Assembly: GCF_001269385.1 (NCBI RefSeq)
Contig: NZ_CXOO01000042.1
Coordinates: 251-64,250, forward strand
Direction of reading: 5' to 3'
DNA: 64,000 nt
DNA from: Limnohabitans sp. DM1
Lineage (GTDB): Bacteria > Pseudomonadota > Gammaproteobacteria > Burkholderiales > Burkholderiaceae_C
Numbering within the stretch: the first letter of the stretch is position 1; each line of letters begins with the position of its first letter. Position numbers and translations under genes: made by a program. The notes beneath the pieces are model-generated. The model did no database searches. It was given only the letters and a program-made list of their open reading frames with translations, and had not been told where the DNA came from. Of the stretch, positions 1 to 9,114 are shown one piece after another.

Positions 1-483
1 CCCGCAACAGCCGCCACAGGCACTGCCACAGCAGGCCCCCCCCCCCAAACACCCCTCATGCCCCAGCAAACCGCGCAGCTGGTCTGGCTAGGCCTGAGCC
101 CGGCCACGGTACGGGCACTCGATGGCTTTGTGAGCGTGCTGCCCGAGACCACACCGGTGAACCTGAACACCGCCAGTGCCGAGGTGCTGATGGCCAGCCT
201 GCCCGGCCTGGACCTGGGCGCTGCGCGCCAGTTGGTGGCGCAGCGCGACAAGGCGCCCTGGACATCGCTGGAAGCCGTACGCAAAACCCTGGGGGCCGCA
301 AGCGCCTTGGTCAACGACCAACAGCACAGCGTGAACAGCCGTTATTTCGAGGTGCGCGGACGCCTGCGCATTGACAACGTGGTACAGCAAGACCTGGCCT
401 TGGTGCGGCGAGACGGCAACCAGGTGCGCATGCTCTGGCGGGTGCGCAGCCCACAGCTCACGCCTGCCCCCCCCCTACAATAA
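1..483 (+). CDS. gspK: GspK, type II secretion minor pseudopilin (3' part)
   Basis: C-terminal part of the large minor pseudopilin that caps the type II secretion pseudopilus in the periplasm. The frame is open from base 1, so the start lies outside the window. The visible part has the helix-hairpin-helix-like block typical of GspK (VNLNTASAEVLMASLPGL, then RQLVAQRD) and ends in the beta-rich tail with FEVRGRLR. gspL follows 6 bp after the stop. An 11-C homopolymer (bases 36-46) lies in frame in a proline-rich stretch. Identification rests on family resemblance and on the operon order K-L-M-N-D-E-F. Confidence 0.9.
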   Translation, partial: PATAATGTATAGPPPQTPLMPQQTAQLVWLGLSPATVRALDGFVSVLPETTPVNLNTASAEVLMASLPGLDLGAARQLVAQRDKAPWTSLEAVRKTLGAASALVNDQQHSVNSRYFEVRGRLRIDNVVQQDLALVRRDGNQVRMLWRVRSPQLTPAPPLQ

Positions 484-489
484 AAAACG

Positions 490-1722
490 ATGCGAACCCT
501 GATCATTCAACTGCCCTTTGGCCAGCCTGGCACGGCCACGGTGTACCCACATGCGCTGGTACAGACCGACACGCCAGCGGCCTCACTGAACGTGCAATGG
601 GCACAAAGCCCCCTGCTGCCACGCACCGATCGGCAAACCGAGGTGGTGGCCCTGGTGCCCGCCGGGGCCTTGTCCTGGCACCGGGTGACTCTGCCCGCCG
701 GGCTGCACAAACAGACGGCCCGCCTGAAGGCCGCCTTGCAGGGCCTGCTGGAAGACGCCCTGCTTGACGACCCGGCCCAGCTGCACCTGGCCTTGCAAGC
801 CCACTGGAAAAACACCGAACAGCCCTGGGTAGCCGCCTGTGACCGCGCCTGGCTGAGCGCCCAGCTGCAGGCCCTGGAGTCGGCCGGCATCACGGTGCAC
901 CGCATCGTGCCCGAATTTGCCCCCGTGGGCGCTGCGCTGCACATCACGGCCGTTGGCCCGGCCGACGAGGGCTGGCTGTGGCTGCAGCAGGTCGATCGCG
1001 GCGTGTGGGGCATGCCCATGGCCAGTGGGCTGACGGCACAGGATGTGCTCAGTGACGAGGACAACGCCAATGCCCACCTGAGCGCCGAGCCGGGCGTGGT
1101 GAGCTGGGTGAGCGAGCGCCTGGGACTGAAAGCGCCCATGGTGGCGCCCAAACAGCATTGGCTGCGGGCCCTGGACACAGGCTGGGATTTGGCACAGTTC
1201 GAATTCGAGGCCAACGCCCGTGCGCGGCGCCTGAAAAATTGGCAACGCAACGCCAGCCAGCTGTGGCACAGCCGCGACTGGCGCCCGACCCGCTGGGGCT
1301 TGGGGGTGTTACTGGCCAGCCAGTTGCTGGGGCTCAATGTGTGGGCCTACAAAACACGCGCCGACTGGCAGGCCCAGCAAAGCAGCTGGGCACAGGTGCT
1401 GCGCGAGACTTTTCCGCAAACCCTGGTGGTGGTGGATGCGCCTTTGCAAATGGCCCGCGAAGTGGCCCGGCTGCGCCAAGGCTCGGGCCAGCTGAGCCCG
1501 CCCGACCTGGAAGCCATGCTCGGCGCCCTGGGGCAAAGCTGGCCTGCGGGCAGCGCTGCCCCCTCACAGTTTCAGTTTGAGCCCGACCAGCTGCGCCTGC
1601 CGGAACTGAGCTTGAGCGTCAGTGCGCAGCAGGCCCTTGAAAAAGGACTGAACGCCCAAGGCTATGCCTGGCGCACCGACGGCACAGCCGGGGTCATGAC
1701 CGCGAAACAGGGGCAACCATGA
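490..1722 (+). CDS. gspL: GspL, inner-membrane platform protein of type II secretion
   Basis: 410-residue bitopic inner-membrane protein that links the cytoplasmic ATPase GspE to the periplasmic GspM. About 265 residues of cytoplasmic actin-like domain come first. A single membrane segment follows at about residues 267-286 (GLGVLLASQLLGLNVWA), then a periplasmic ferredoxin-like domain. The length fits the family. The stop overlaps the gspM start by 4 bases, so the two are probably translationally coupled. No strong Shine-Dalgarno precedes the ATG at 490. Confidence 0.9.
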   Translation: MRTLIIQLPFGQPGTATVYPHALVQTDTPAASLNVQWAQSPLLPRTDRQTEVVALVPAGALSWHRVTLPAGLHKQTARLKAALQGLLEDALLDDPAQLHLALQAHWKNTEQPWVAACDRAWLSAQLQALESAGITVHRIVPEFAPVGAALHITAVGPADEGWLWLQQVDRGVWGMPMASGLTAQDVLSDEDNANAHLSAEPGVVSWVSERLGLKAPMVAPKQHWLRALDTGWDLAQFEFEANARARRLKNWQRNASQLWHSRDWRPTRWGLGVLLASQLLGLNVWAYKTRADWQAQQSSWAQVLRETFPQTLVVVDAPLQMAREVARLRQGSGQLSPPDLEAMLGALGQSWPAGSAAPSQFQFEPDQLRLPELSLSVSAQQALEKGLNAQGYAWRTDGTAGVMTAKQGQP

Positions 1723-2306
1723 GCAGCTGGCAAAAGCAACTTCAGGCCGTGACTGCGCCCCTGCGCGCGTCACTGAGCGCCGCCTGGGCACAGCGCAGTG
1801 CACGCGAACGCCAACTGCTGGGACTGGCCGCCGTGGTCTTGGCCCTGGCCGCTGTCTGGCGCATCGCCCTGGCCCCGGCCTTGCAAACCTGGCACGAAGC
1901 CCCCGCCCGCCAAGCCGCACTCGACCGCCAAAGCGCCCAAATGCGACAGCTGCAAGCACAGGCCCAAAGCCTGAAAAATCCTTCGGCCATCACCCGAGCC
2001 GATGCCGTTCAGTGGCTCGAACGCAACCTCTTGACCTTGGGCGCCGACGCCAAGCTCAGCCTGCAAGGCGAACGCGCCACCCTGAACCTGCAAGCCACCC
2101 CCGCCGAAAGCCTGGCCACCTGGTTGCAGCAAGCCCGCGAACACGCCCAGGCCCTGCCCGTGCAGGCCCAGCTGCGGCAAGTCAGCGTGCCCGCAGCGGC
2201 CAAGCCCGGCACGGCAACGGCGACTTCAGCGGCCAAGGCCCCCGATGCCGCCGCCAGCAGCAGCGCTGTGCGCTGGAGCGGCTCCCTGGTGATGAGCCTG
2301 CCTTGA
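1719..2306 (+). CDS. gspM: GspM, inner-membrane platform protein of type II secretion
   Basis: 195-residue bitopic protein, partner of GspL in the inner-membrane assembly platform. A short cytoplasmic N-terminus with RSARERQLLG is followed by one membrane helix (about residues 33-50) and a periplasmic region with coiled-coil character (RQSAQMRQLQAQAQSLK). It overlaps gspL by 4 bases. It ends in a TGATG junction with gspN. Order and size match GspM; sequence conservation in this family is low, so context carries much of the call. Confidence 0.88.
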   Translation: MSSWQKQLQAVTAPLRASLSAAWAQRSARERQLLGLAAVVLALAAVWRIALAPALQTWHEAPARQAALDRQSAQMRQLQAQAQSLKNPSAITRADAVQWLERNLLTLGADAKLSLQGERATLNLQATPAESLATWLQQAREHAQALPVQAQLRQVSVPAAAKPGTATATSAAKAPDAAASSSAVRWSGSLVMSLP

Positions 2307-3190
2307 TGCGCCCCACCGTGATGCACCCCACCCCGCCACGCCCGGACTTGAAGCGCCTGGATTTGAAACCCATGACGCGGCGCACTGGCCTGCCCCTGTC
2401 GGCTGTCCCGCCGCGCAGCCCCTGGCGCCCGGCTGTGTGGGGCGCTTGCCTTGGCCTGGGCCTGGCGCTGCTCGTGTGGGCGCCCGCCCGCTGGCTCGCC
2501 TGGGGGGTGAGCCAAGCCAGCCAGGGGCAAGTTCAGCTGCACCAGGCACGGGGCACGGTCTGGCAGGGCTCGGCCCAGCTGGTGCTCAGTGGTGGCGCGG
2601 GCAGCCGCGACGCGCAAGCCCTGCCCGGGCGCTTGCAGTGGCACATCACCCCCGGCTGGGGGGCGGTCAATGTTCAGTTTTTGGCCGACTGCTGCATGCA
2701 GCAAAGCACCAGCGCCCGCCTGCAGGCGGGCCTGTCCACGCTGCAACTGCAGCTGAGCGACCACACCTCGACCTGGCCTGCCGCTTTGCTGTCGGGCCTG
2801 GGCGCCCCCTGGAACACCTTGCAAGCGGCCGGACAACTGCAGCTGCACACCGAAGCCCTGCAACTGAACTGGGCCGCTGGCCGTTTGCAACTGCAGGGCC
2901 TGGCCAAACTCGACGCCCTGAACATGTCCTCCAAACTCAGCACCTTGCAGCCCATGGGCAGTTACCGCATCCAGCTGCGGGGCACGCCCGAAGGCTCGGC
3001 CACGCCCGATTTGCAGCTGAGCACGCTGCAAGGCCCCTTGCAACTGCAAGGCCAGGGCCAATGGGTGGGCCAACGCCTGCGCTTTAGCGGCGAAGCCAGT
3101 GCCCAAGAGGGCAGCGAGGCCGCCTTGTCCAATTTGCTCAACATCATCGGCCGCCGTCAGGGCACGCGCAGCCTGCTTTCACTGGGATAA
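2306..3190 (+). CDS. gspN: GspN, accessory type II secretion protein
   Basis: 294 residues from the ATG that overlaps the gspM stop (TGATG at 2304-2308). The frame is open further upstream inside gspM, but that part is an out-of-frame shadow of gspM. ATGs at 2321 and 2372 are alternative starts. One N-terminal membrane segment (about residues 42-60) is followed by a periplasmic domain rich in short leucine/glutamine beta strands, as in the GspN family. GspN is found in only some type II systems and its exact job is not settled. Confidence 0.82.
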   Translation: MRPTVMHPTPPRPDLKRLDLKPMTRRTGLPLSAVPPRSPWRPAVWGACLGLGLALLVWAPARWLAWGVSQASQGQVQLHQARGTVWQGSAQLVLSGGAGSRDAQALPGRLQWHITPGWGAVNVQFLADCCMQQSTSARLQAGLSTLQLQLSDHTSTWPAALLSGLGAPWNTLQAAGQLQLHTEALQLNWAAGRLQLQGLAKLDALNMSSKLSTLQPMGSYRIQLRGTPEGSATPDLQLSTLQGPLQLQGQGQWVGQRLRFSGEASAQEGSEAALSNLLNIIGRRQGTRSLLSLG

Positions 3191-3194
3191 ACCC

Positions 3195-5294
3195 ATGCTC
3201 CACATGCCACCCTTTTACAAAATGCACACCCTGCCTGTTTTGCCCCATCTTTTGACGGCCACGGCCCTCTGCCTCGCTTGCCTGGGCACGCCCGCCGGGG
3301 CGCAAACCGCCAAGCCGATCAACCCCAAAGAGCCGGTGACGCTGAACTTTCAAAACGCCGAAATCGACGCCGTGGCCCGCACCTTGGCCACTTTGTCGGG
3401 GCACAACGTGGTGTTGGACCCGCGTGTCAAGGGCACGATGACGCTGTCGAGCACCGTGCCCGTGCCCCCGGCGCAGGCGCTGCGCCTGTTTGCCAGCCAG
3501 CTGCGCACCCAGGGCTTTGCCATGGTCGAGTCGGCCGGTCTTTACACCGTGCTGCCCGAAGCCGAAGCCAAGCTGCAAAGCGCCAGCGTGTCGGCAGGCA
3601 CCGTGCCCGCCAGCAGCGGCCAGATCGTGACGCAGATTTTTCGGCTGAACCACGAAAACGCCAACAACCTGGTGCCGGTGCTGCGCCCGCTGATCAGCCC
3701 CAACAACACCATCAACGTGAACCCCGGCACCAACGCCCTGGTGATCACCGACTATGGCGACAACCTGCAACGCTTAGGCCGCATCATTGCCGCGCTCGAT
3801 GTGGCCAACGCGACAGGGGTTGAGGTGATCCGGCTCAAACACGGCATCGCCCCGGATGTGGCCACGCTGGTGCAGCGCCTGCTCGACTCGGGCGCCGCAG
3901 CGGGTGCGCCTGGGGGTGCCCCCGCCACCGCAGGCCAGGCCGACACCGGCTTCAAAACCACGGTGCTGGCCGAAGTGCGCACCAACAGCTTGATCGTGCG
4001 GGCGGCCAACCCGGCGCGTTTGGCGCTCACGCGCAGCCTGATCGAACAACTCGACCAGCCCAACGCCGGCGGCGCCAACGCGGCCAGCGGCAACATCCAT
4101 GTGGTGTATCTGAAGAACGCCGACGCCACCAAACTGGCCACCACGCTGCGCGCAGCCATCAGCACCAGCGCCAGCGGGACAGGCAGTGCGCCCGGCTCAG
4201 CCCCAGCCGGCACGCCCGGGGCATCCGGCACAAGTTCAGGCACCAGCGCCAGCGCCCAGCCCTCTACCGGCGGCCAGATTCAGGCCGACCCGGCCACCAA
4301 CGCGCTCATCATCACCGCGCCCGAGCCGCAATACCGCCAGTTGCGCAGCGTCATCGACATGCTCGACCAGCGCCGCGCCCAGGTGTTTGTGGAAAGCCTG
4401 ATCGCCGAAGTCAGCGCCGACAAGGCCGCCGAATTTGGCGTGCAGTGGATGAGCGGCACCGGCACCAATGGCAGCGCCGTGGGTTTGCTGGGCACCAACT
4501 TTTCTGTGGGGGGCACCAATTTGCTGACGCTGGGGGCCAATGCGGCCGCGGGCAGATACACCGCCTCCACCGGGCTGAACGTGGCCGTGGGGCAGCAGCG
4601 CAACGGGGCTCTGGCGCTGGGGGCGTTGGCCCGTTTTCTGCAAAGTGAAGGCGATGCCAATGTGCTGTCCACGCCCAATTTGCTGACCCTGGACAACGAG
4701 GAAGCCAAGATCGTGATCGGTCAGAACGTGCCTTTTGTGACTGGCTCCTATGCCGCCGCCGCGGCAGGCACCACCAATCCATTCACAACGATTGAACGCA
4801 AAGATGTGGGCCTGACGCTCAGGGTGAAGCCTCAGATCAGTGAAAACGGCACGGTCAAGATGCAGGTCTACCAGGAAGTCAGCAACGTAGACGCCAAATC
4901 CATCGGCTCCAAGGATGGTCTGACCACCAACAAACGCTCCATCGAAACCAACGTGCTGGTGGAAGACGGCTCCATCATCGTGCTGGGCGGCTTGCTGCAA
5001 GACGACACCAGCAACAGCCAGGAAAAAGTGCCGGGCCTGGGGGATTTGCCCTTTTTGGGCAACCTGTTCAAGTCCGAAGCGCGCAGCCGCAAAAAAACCA
5101 ATCTGATGGTCTTTCTGCGCCCGGTGGTGGTGCGCGACGGCGCGGCCACCGAAGCCCTGTCCTTGGGCCGCTATGAACAAATGCGGCTGAACCAGCAAGG
5201 CGTGCAACCGGTGGGCACGTCCACCTTGCCCATATCGGGCGCGGCGGTGCTGCCCGCCTTGCCTGCGACCACGCCAGCCACCCCCAAGCCCTGA
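3195..5294 (+). CDS. gspD: GspD, outer-membrane secretin of type II secretion
   Basis: 699 residues from ATG 3195; ATGs at 3204 and 3222 are in frame and possible. The frame is also open upstream, but that part overlaps gspN and was left out. A signal peptide ending near GTPAGAQT is followed by the N0 domain (LNFQNAEIDAVARTLA), N1 (FRLNHENANNLVPVLR), N2 and N3. N3 is interrupted by a Ser/Gly/Thr/Ala-rich linker at about residues 330-360. The secretin core ends in the conserved VPGLGDLPFLGNLF block and KTNLMVFLRP. It forms the gated outer-membrane pore. The S-domain tail is short and Pro/Thr-rich. Confidence 0.95.
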   Translation: MLHMPPFYKMHTLPVLPHLLTATALCLACLGTPAGAQTAKPINPKEPVTLNFQNAEIDAVARTLATLSGHNVVLDPRVKGTMTLSSTVPVPPAQALRLFASQLRTQGFAMVESAGLYTVLPEAEAKLQSASVSAGTVPASSGQIVTQIFRLNHENANNLVPVLRPLISPNNTINVNPGTNALVITDYGDNLQRLGRIIAALDVANATGVEVIRLKHGIAPDVATLVQRLLDSGAAAGAPGGAPATAGQADTGFKTTVLAEVRTNSLIVRAANPARLALTRSLIEQLDQPNAGGANAASGNIHVVYLKNADATKLATTLRAAISTSASGTGSAPGSAPAGTPGASGTSSGTSASAQPSTGGQIQADPATNALIITAPEPQYRQLRSVIDMLDQRRAQVFVESLIAEVSADKAAEFGVQWMSGTGTNGSAVGLLGTNFSVGGTNLLTLGANAAAGRYTASTGLNVAVGQQRNGALALGALARFLQSEGDANVLSTPNLLTLDNEEAKIVIGQNVPFVTGSYAAAAAGTTNPFTTIERKDVGLTLRVKPQISENGTVKMQVYQEVSNVDAKSIGSKDGLTTNKRSIETNVLVEDGSIIVLGGLLQDDTSNSQEKVPGLGDLPFLGNLFKSEARSRKKTNLMVFLRPVVVRDGAATEALSLGRYEQMRLNQQGVQPVGTSTLPISGAAVLPALPATTPATPKP

Positions 5295-5301
5295 GGTCGG
5301 C

Positions 5302-6723
5302 ATGCGTTACCCCCTGCCCTATGCGTTTGCCCGCGCGCACCAGCTGCTGCTCGAAGACGACGGACAAGGCCTGACCCTGTGGCTGTGCCCGGACAGCGAG
5401 CGCCAAGCGTTGTCTGAAGTCACCCGAAAATTCGGCCCCGCCTCTGCCCAACCGCTGGCCCTGCAGCTGCAGCACAGCACGCTGTCCGAGGTGAGCCGAC
5501 GCATCCACCAGGCCTATTCCGGCGGCCAGGCCCACAGCGGCTCGACGGCGGCGGCCGTTGTCAGCGAGGTCGAGTCCGAAGCCGACCTCTCGCGCATGAT
5601 GCAGGACCTGCCCGCCGTGGAAGACCTGCTGGAGGCCAGCGACGACGCGCCCATCATCCGCATGCTCAACGCCTTGCTGACGCAGGCCGCACGCGACGGG
5701 GCCAGCGACATCCACATTGAGCCTTATGAACGCCATTCGAGTGTGCGCTTTCGCATCGACGGAACGCTGCGCGAGGTTGTACAACCGAACCGGGCGCTGC
5801 ACGCTGCACTGATCTCGCGCCTGAAAATCATGGCCGAACTCGACATTGCCGAAAAACGACTGCCGCAAGACGGCCGCATCAGCCTGCGCCTGGGCTCACG
5901 CGCGGTCGATGTGCGCGTGTCCACCCTGCCCAGCGCCCATGGCGAACGCGCCGTGCTGCGCCTGCTCGACAAGAGCGAAGCGCGCCTGACGCTGGAGGCG
6001 GTGGGCATGCAGGGCCGCGTCTTGCAGCAAATTGACCAGTTGATCCACCAACCGCACGGCATTTTGCTGGTGACGGGGCCAACGGGCTCGGGCAAAACCA
6101 CCAGCCTGTATGCCGCGCTGCAGCGCCTGGACGCCACGCGCAACAACATCATGACGGTGGAAGACCCCATCGAATACGAGCTGCCTGGCGTAGGTCAGAC
6201 CCAGGTGAATGCCAAGATCGACCTGACGTTTGCCAAGGCGCTGCGCGCCATCCTGCGGCAAGACCCGGACGTGATCATGATCGGCGAGATCCGCGACTTT
6301 GAGACCGCACAAATCGCCATTCAGGCATCCCTGACAGGCCACCTGGTGCTGGCCACGCTGCACACCAACGACGCGACCAGCGCCGTCAACCGCCTGATCG
6401 ACATGGGCGTGGAGCCGTTCTTGCTCAGCTCCTCGCTCTTGGGCGTGCTGGCCCAGCGCCTGGTGCGCAAGCGCTGCACCGCCTGCCACGGCGCGGGCTG
6501 CGACGCGTGCGGCCACACCGGCTACGCCGGGCGCACCGGCATTTTTGAGCTGCTGGTGGCCAGTGAGGACATCAAGGCACAAATCCACAACCGCGCCGCC
6601 GAAGCCGACCTGCGCACCACGGCCCTGGCCCAGGGCATGGTGCTCATGCGGGACGACGGCCAGCGCCTGGTGGATGCAGGCATCACCAGCGCCGAAGAAC
6701 TGCTGCGCGTGACGCGGGACTGA
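5302..6723 (+). CDS. gspE: GspE, type II secretion assembly ATPase
   Basis: 473-residue cytoplasmic hexameric ATPase that drives pseudopilus assembly. Walker A GPTGSGKT lies at about residues 258-265, the Asp box region near MTVEDPIEY, Walker B DPDVIMIGEIRD near 321, and the His box LATLHTNDA follows. The C-terminal tetracysteine zinc motif is intact (CTACHGAGCDAC, about residues 391-404). The N-terminal domain is short, so the protein is somewhat smaller than many GspE. It starts 7 bp after gspD. Its stop overlaps by one base an ATG that opens the next frame (6723). Confidence 0.95.
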   Translation: MRYPLPYAFARAHQLLLEDDGQGLTLWLCPDSERQALSEVTRKFGPASAQPLALQLQHSTLSEVSRRIHQAYSGGQAHSGSTAAAVVSEVESEADLSRMMQDLPAVEDLLEASDDAPIIRMLNALLTQAARDGASDIHIEPYERHSSVRFRIDGTLREVVQPNRALHAALISRLKIMAELDIAEKRLPQDGRISLRLGSRAVDVRVSTLPSAHGERAVLRLLDKSEARLTLEAVGMQGRVLQQIDQLIHQPHGILLVTGPTGSGKTTSLYAALQRLDATRNNIMTVEDPIEYELPGVGQTQVNAKIDLTFAKALRAILRQDPDVIMIGEIRDFETAQIAIQASLTGHLVLATLHTNDATSAVNRLIDMGVEPFLLSSSLLGVLAQRLVRKRCTACHGAGCDACGHTGYAGRTGIFELLVASEDIKAQIHNRAAEADLRTTALAQGMVLMRDDGQRLVDAGITSAEELLRVTRD

Positions 6724-6821
6724 TGCGCGATTTGACCGCCCTTCTGGCTCCAACGTCCCTCTTGGCGTTCTTGGCCCCAGCACGTCTGCAGCGCACTGAT
6801 GCCCATTGGGGCACAGGTATT

Positions 6822-7071
6822 TGTAGGAGCTTGCCCTGCAAGCGATTGCCAGCGATGCACCACCGCCCCATCGCCAGCAGGGCTGGCTCCTACATGAATC
6901 TGGTCCTGCTTGTGCTGCTGGGCGCTGTGCCTGGCGCTTTCGCAAAGCGATGTGCAGCCCTGGCCGCATTTTGTAGGAGCTTGCCCTGCAAGCGATGGCC
7001 AGCGCTGCACCACCGCCCGATCGCCAGCAGGGCTGGCTCCTACATGAATCTGGTCCTGCTTGTGCTGCTTG
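6822..7071. repeat. Tandem duplication, 150-bp period, of REP hairpin plus signal-peptide start
   Basis: Two REP-type hairpins of the GTAGGAGC...GCTCCTAC family lie at 6822-6894 and 6972-7044, exactly 150 bp apart. The duplication continues past the hairpin into the first codons MNLVLLVLL, so two identical signal-peptide starts occur (ATG 6894 and ATG 7044) in the same frame. The first copy diverges after about ten codons. The hairpin ends on the bases of the start codon itself (CTCCTACATG). Confidence 0.85.
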
Positions 7072-7865
7072 CCTTGCTGCCAGGCGCTGGGTCTGTGGCT
7101 TTCGCACAGACACCGGATGTCACGACAGCGGCAGAACCCTTGTCCGCAGACACAGAACCGGCTCAGCCCCCTTCCACGACAAGCCGTTGGGACTACAGCC
7201 TGGGCGCCAAAGTGGACATGGGCAACTTGCGCCAGCCTGGCCAAATGAGCCTGCGGCCCACGCTGGGGCTGCGCTATGGGCGCTGGCGTGTCGGCACGGT
7301 GGAGGGCGCGAACTGGTACCGCTTTGGCCAAGCCCTGCAAGACAGCGCCCTGACCTATGACTGGCTCAAGAAAAGCAACTGGCAGACCGCCCTGTCGGCC
7401 AGCGTGATCAATCTCGACCAAGACGCCGACTTTGACGCCTTCAAAAGTGGCCGCAAAACCCTGCGCCTGCGGGCCAATCTGGACTACCGGTTTTCACGCC
7501 AATGGCTAACGGGCCTGAGCCTGACGCAAGACGTGCTTGGGCGCGGCGACGGCACCACCGTCTCACCCACGGTGACCTACATCCAGCCCCTGGACGAGGA
7601 CAGTGCCATGCTGCTGAGCGCCTACACCACCTGGGGCACTGCAACGCACTGGCAAAGCACGGCGGCGCGTGCGCCCGGCTCGGCCCTGCGCCAGGATGCA
7701 GGCCTGGGCAGCTGGGGCGCGCAAATCACTTACCGCCACCGCTGGACGCCGCGCTGGGCGTTTTATTCGCAACTGAGCGCCAGCCAATTCATCAACCCGA
7801 TGCTGCCCAGCGGCCAAGCGGCCGTTGTCGGCGGCCAGCTGGGCGTGATTTATTTCAGCCACTGA
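7044..7865 (+). CDS. MipA/OmpV-family outer-membrane protein
   Basis: 273 residues from ATG 7044. A clear signal peptide (MNLVLLVLLALLPGAGSVAF, cut near FAQ) is followed by a beta-barrel pattern with alternating aromatic residues and a terminal aromatic strand (GQLGVIYFSH). It resembles MipA/OmpV proteins, outer-membrane barrels sometimes tied to murein hydrolases. The frame is open back to ATG 6723, which overlaps the gspE stop; the extra 107 codons run through two REP copies. No good ribosome site precedes 7044, so coupling to gspE from 6723 cannot be excluded. The gene separates gspE from gspF. Confidence 0.7.
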   Translation: MNLVLLVLLALLPGAGSVAFAQTPDVTTAAEPLSADTEPAQPPSTTSRWDYSLGAKVDMGNLRQPGQMSLRPTLGLRYGRWRVGTVEGANWYRFGQALQDSALTYDWLKKSNWQTALSASVINLDQDADFDAFKSGRKTLRLRANLDYRFSRQWLTGLSLTQDVLGRGDGTTVSPTVTYIQPLDEDSAMLLSAYTTWGTATHWQSTAARAPGSALRQDAGLGSWGAQITYRHRWTPRWAFYSQLSASQFINPMLPSGQAAVVGGQLGVIYFSH

Positions 7866-7878
7866 AGACCTTTGACCC

Positions 7879-9114
7879 ATGCCCGCCTACCGTTTTGAAG
7901 CCCTGCAAGCCGATGGCGCCATGCGCAAGGGCGTGGTCGAGGCTGACAGCCAAAAATCGGCCCGCAGCCAACTGCGCGCCCAGTCCCTGGTGCCCTTGAG
8001 CGTTGAAGCCATTGCCTCCGGCGGCAGCGCCAGCGGCCCTGATGTGCCCTGGTGGCAGCGCACGGTGGGCCGCTCGCGTGCCTTCAGCAGCAGCGAGCGG
8101 GCCGTGTGGACGCGCCAGCTGGCCAGCCTGGTGGGCAGCGGCCTGCCGGTCGAGCGCGCCTTGTCGGCCCTGGCCGATGAAGCCGAAGATGAGAAACAAA
8201 GATTGCTGATGGCCGCCATCCGCGCCGAAGTCAACTCGGGCAGCAGCCTGGGCCGGGCGCTGGGCCTGCACCCGAACGAGTTTCCGGCCATTGACCTGGC
8301 CGTGATTGCCGCAGGCGAGCAAAGCGGGCACCTGGCCGATGTGCTCAACCAACTGGCCAACGACCTGGAAGACCAGCAGCAGCTGCGCGCCAAACTGATG
8401 GGCGCTGCACTGTATCCGGCCATCGTCAGCCTGGTGGCGCTGGCGATTGTGATTTTTCTGGTGACCTCGGTGGTGCCGCAGGTGGCCGGGGTGTTTGCAG
8501 GCACCAAGCGCCAACTGCCTCTGCTCACGGTGGCCATGCTGGCCATCAGCGATGTGGTGCGCCACTGGGGCTGGCTCATGCTCTTGACGCTGGTGCTGAC
8601 GGTAGCAGGCAGCCGCATGGCGCTGCGCCAACCCGCCCTGCGCCTGCGCTTTGACGCCGCCTGGCTGCGTTTGCCCCTGATCGGGCGGCTGGCCCGGGGC
8701 TACAACAGCGCGCGTTTTGCCTCCACCTTGGCCATGCTCACGGCTGCGGGCGTGCCCATTCTCAAGGCCTTGCAGGCAGCGGCTGACACCCTGTCCAACC
8801 AGGCCCTGCGAGCCGACGCGCTTGAAGCGTTGGTACGGGTGCGCGAAGGCGCTCCCCTGGGCACCGCGCTGGCCCAAAACGCCCGCTTTCCTGGCCTGCT
8901 GTCCATGTTTGCCCGCTTGGGGGAACAGACCGGCCAACTCCCGGTGATGCTGCAAAGGGCGGCCACGCAGCTGTCGTCTGAAGTGCAGCGCCGCGCCATG
9001 GCCCTGGCCACCATCCTGGAGCCTTTGCTGATCGTGGGCATGGGCGGCATGGTCATGCTGATCGTGTTGGCCGTGCTCATGCCCATCATGGAAATGAACC
9101 AGTTTGTCAAATGA
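7879..9114 (+). CDS. gspF: GspF, inner-membrane platform protein of type II secretion
   Basis: 411-residue polytopic inner-membrane protein of the assembly platform, homologous to PilC. Two T2SSF repeats are present (RQLASLVGSGLPVERALSAL and ASTLAMLTAAGVPILKALQA). Three membrane segments lie at about residues 174-200, 230-245 and 381-405. The conserved GEQSGHL and GEQTGQL motifs close each repeat. It is the last gene of the secretion operon in the window. It is parted from gspE by the outer-membrane gene. Confidence 0.93.
   Translation: MPAYRFEALQADGAMRKGVVEADSQKSARSQLRAQSLVPLSVEAIASGGSASGPDVPWWQRTVGRSRAFSSSERAVWTRQLASLVGSGLPVERALSALADEAEDEKQRLLMAAIRAEVNSGSSLGRALGLHPNEFPAIDLAVIAAGEQSGHLADVLNQLANDLEDQQQLRAKLMGAALYPAIVSLVALAIVIFLVTSVVPQVAGVFAGTKRQLPLLTVAMLAISDVVRHWGWLMLLTLVLTVAGSRMALRQPALRLRFDAAWLRLPLIGRLARGYNSARFASTLAMLTAAGVPILKALQAAADTLSNQALRADALEALVRVREGAPLGTALAQNARFPGLLSMFARLGEQTGQLPVMLQRAATQLSSEVQRRAMALATILEPLLIVGMGGMVMLIVLAVLMPIMEMNQFVK

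Noticed and set aside
6723..7043. N-terminal extension of the outer-membrane protein
   Set aside because: It reads through two REP copies; kept only as an alternative start, because a clean signal peptide begins at 7044.
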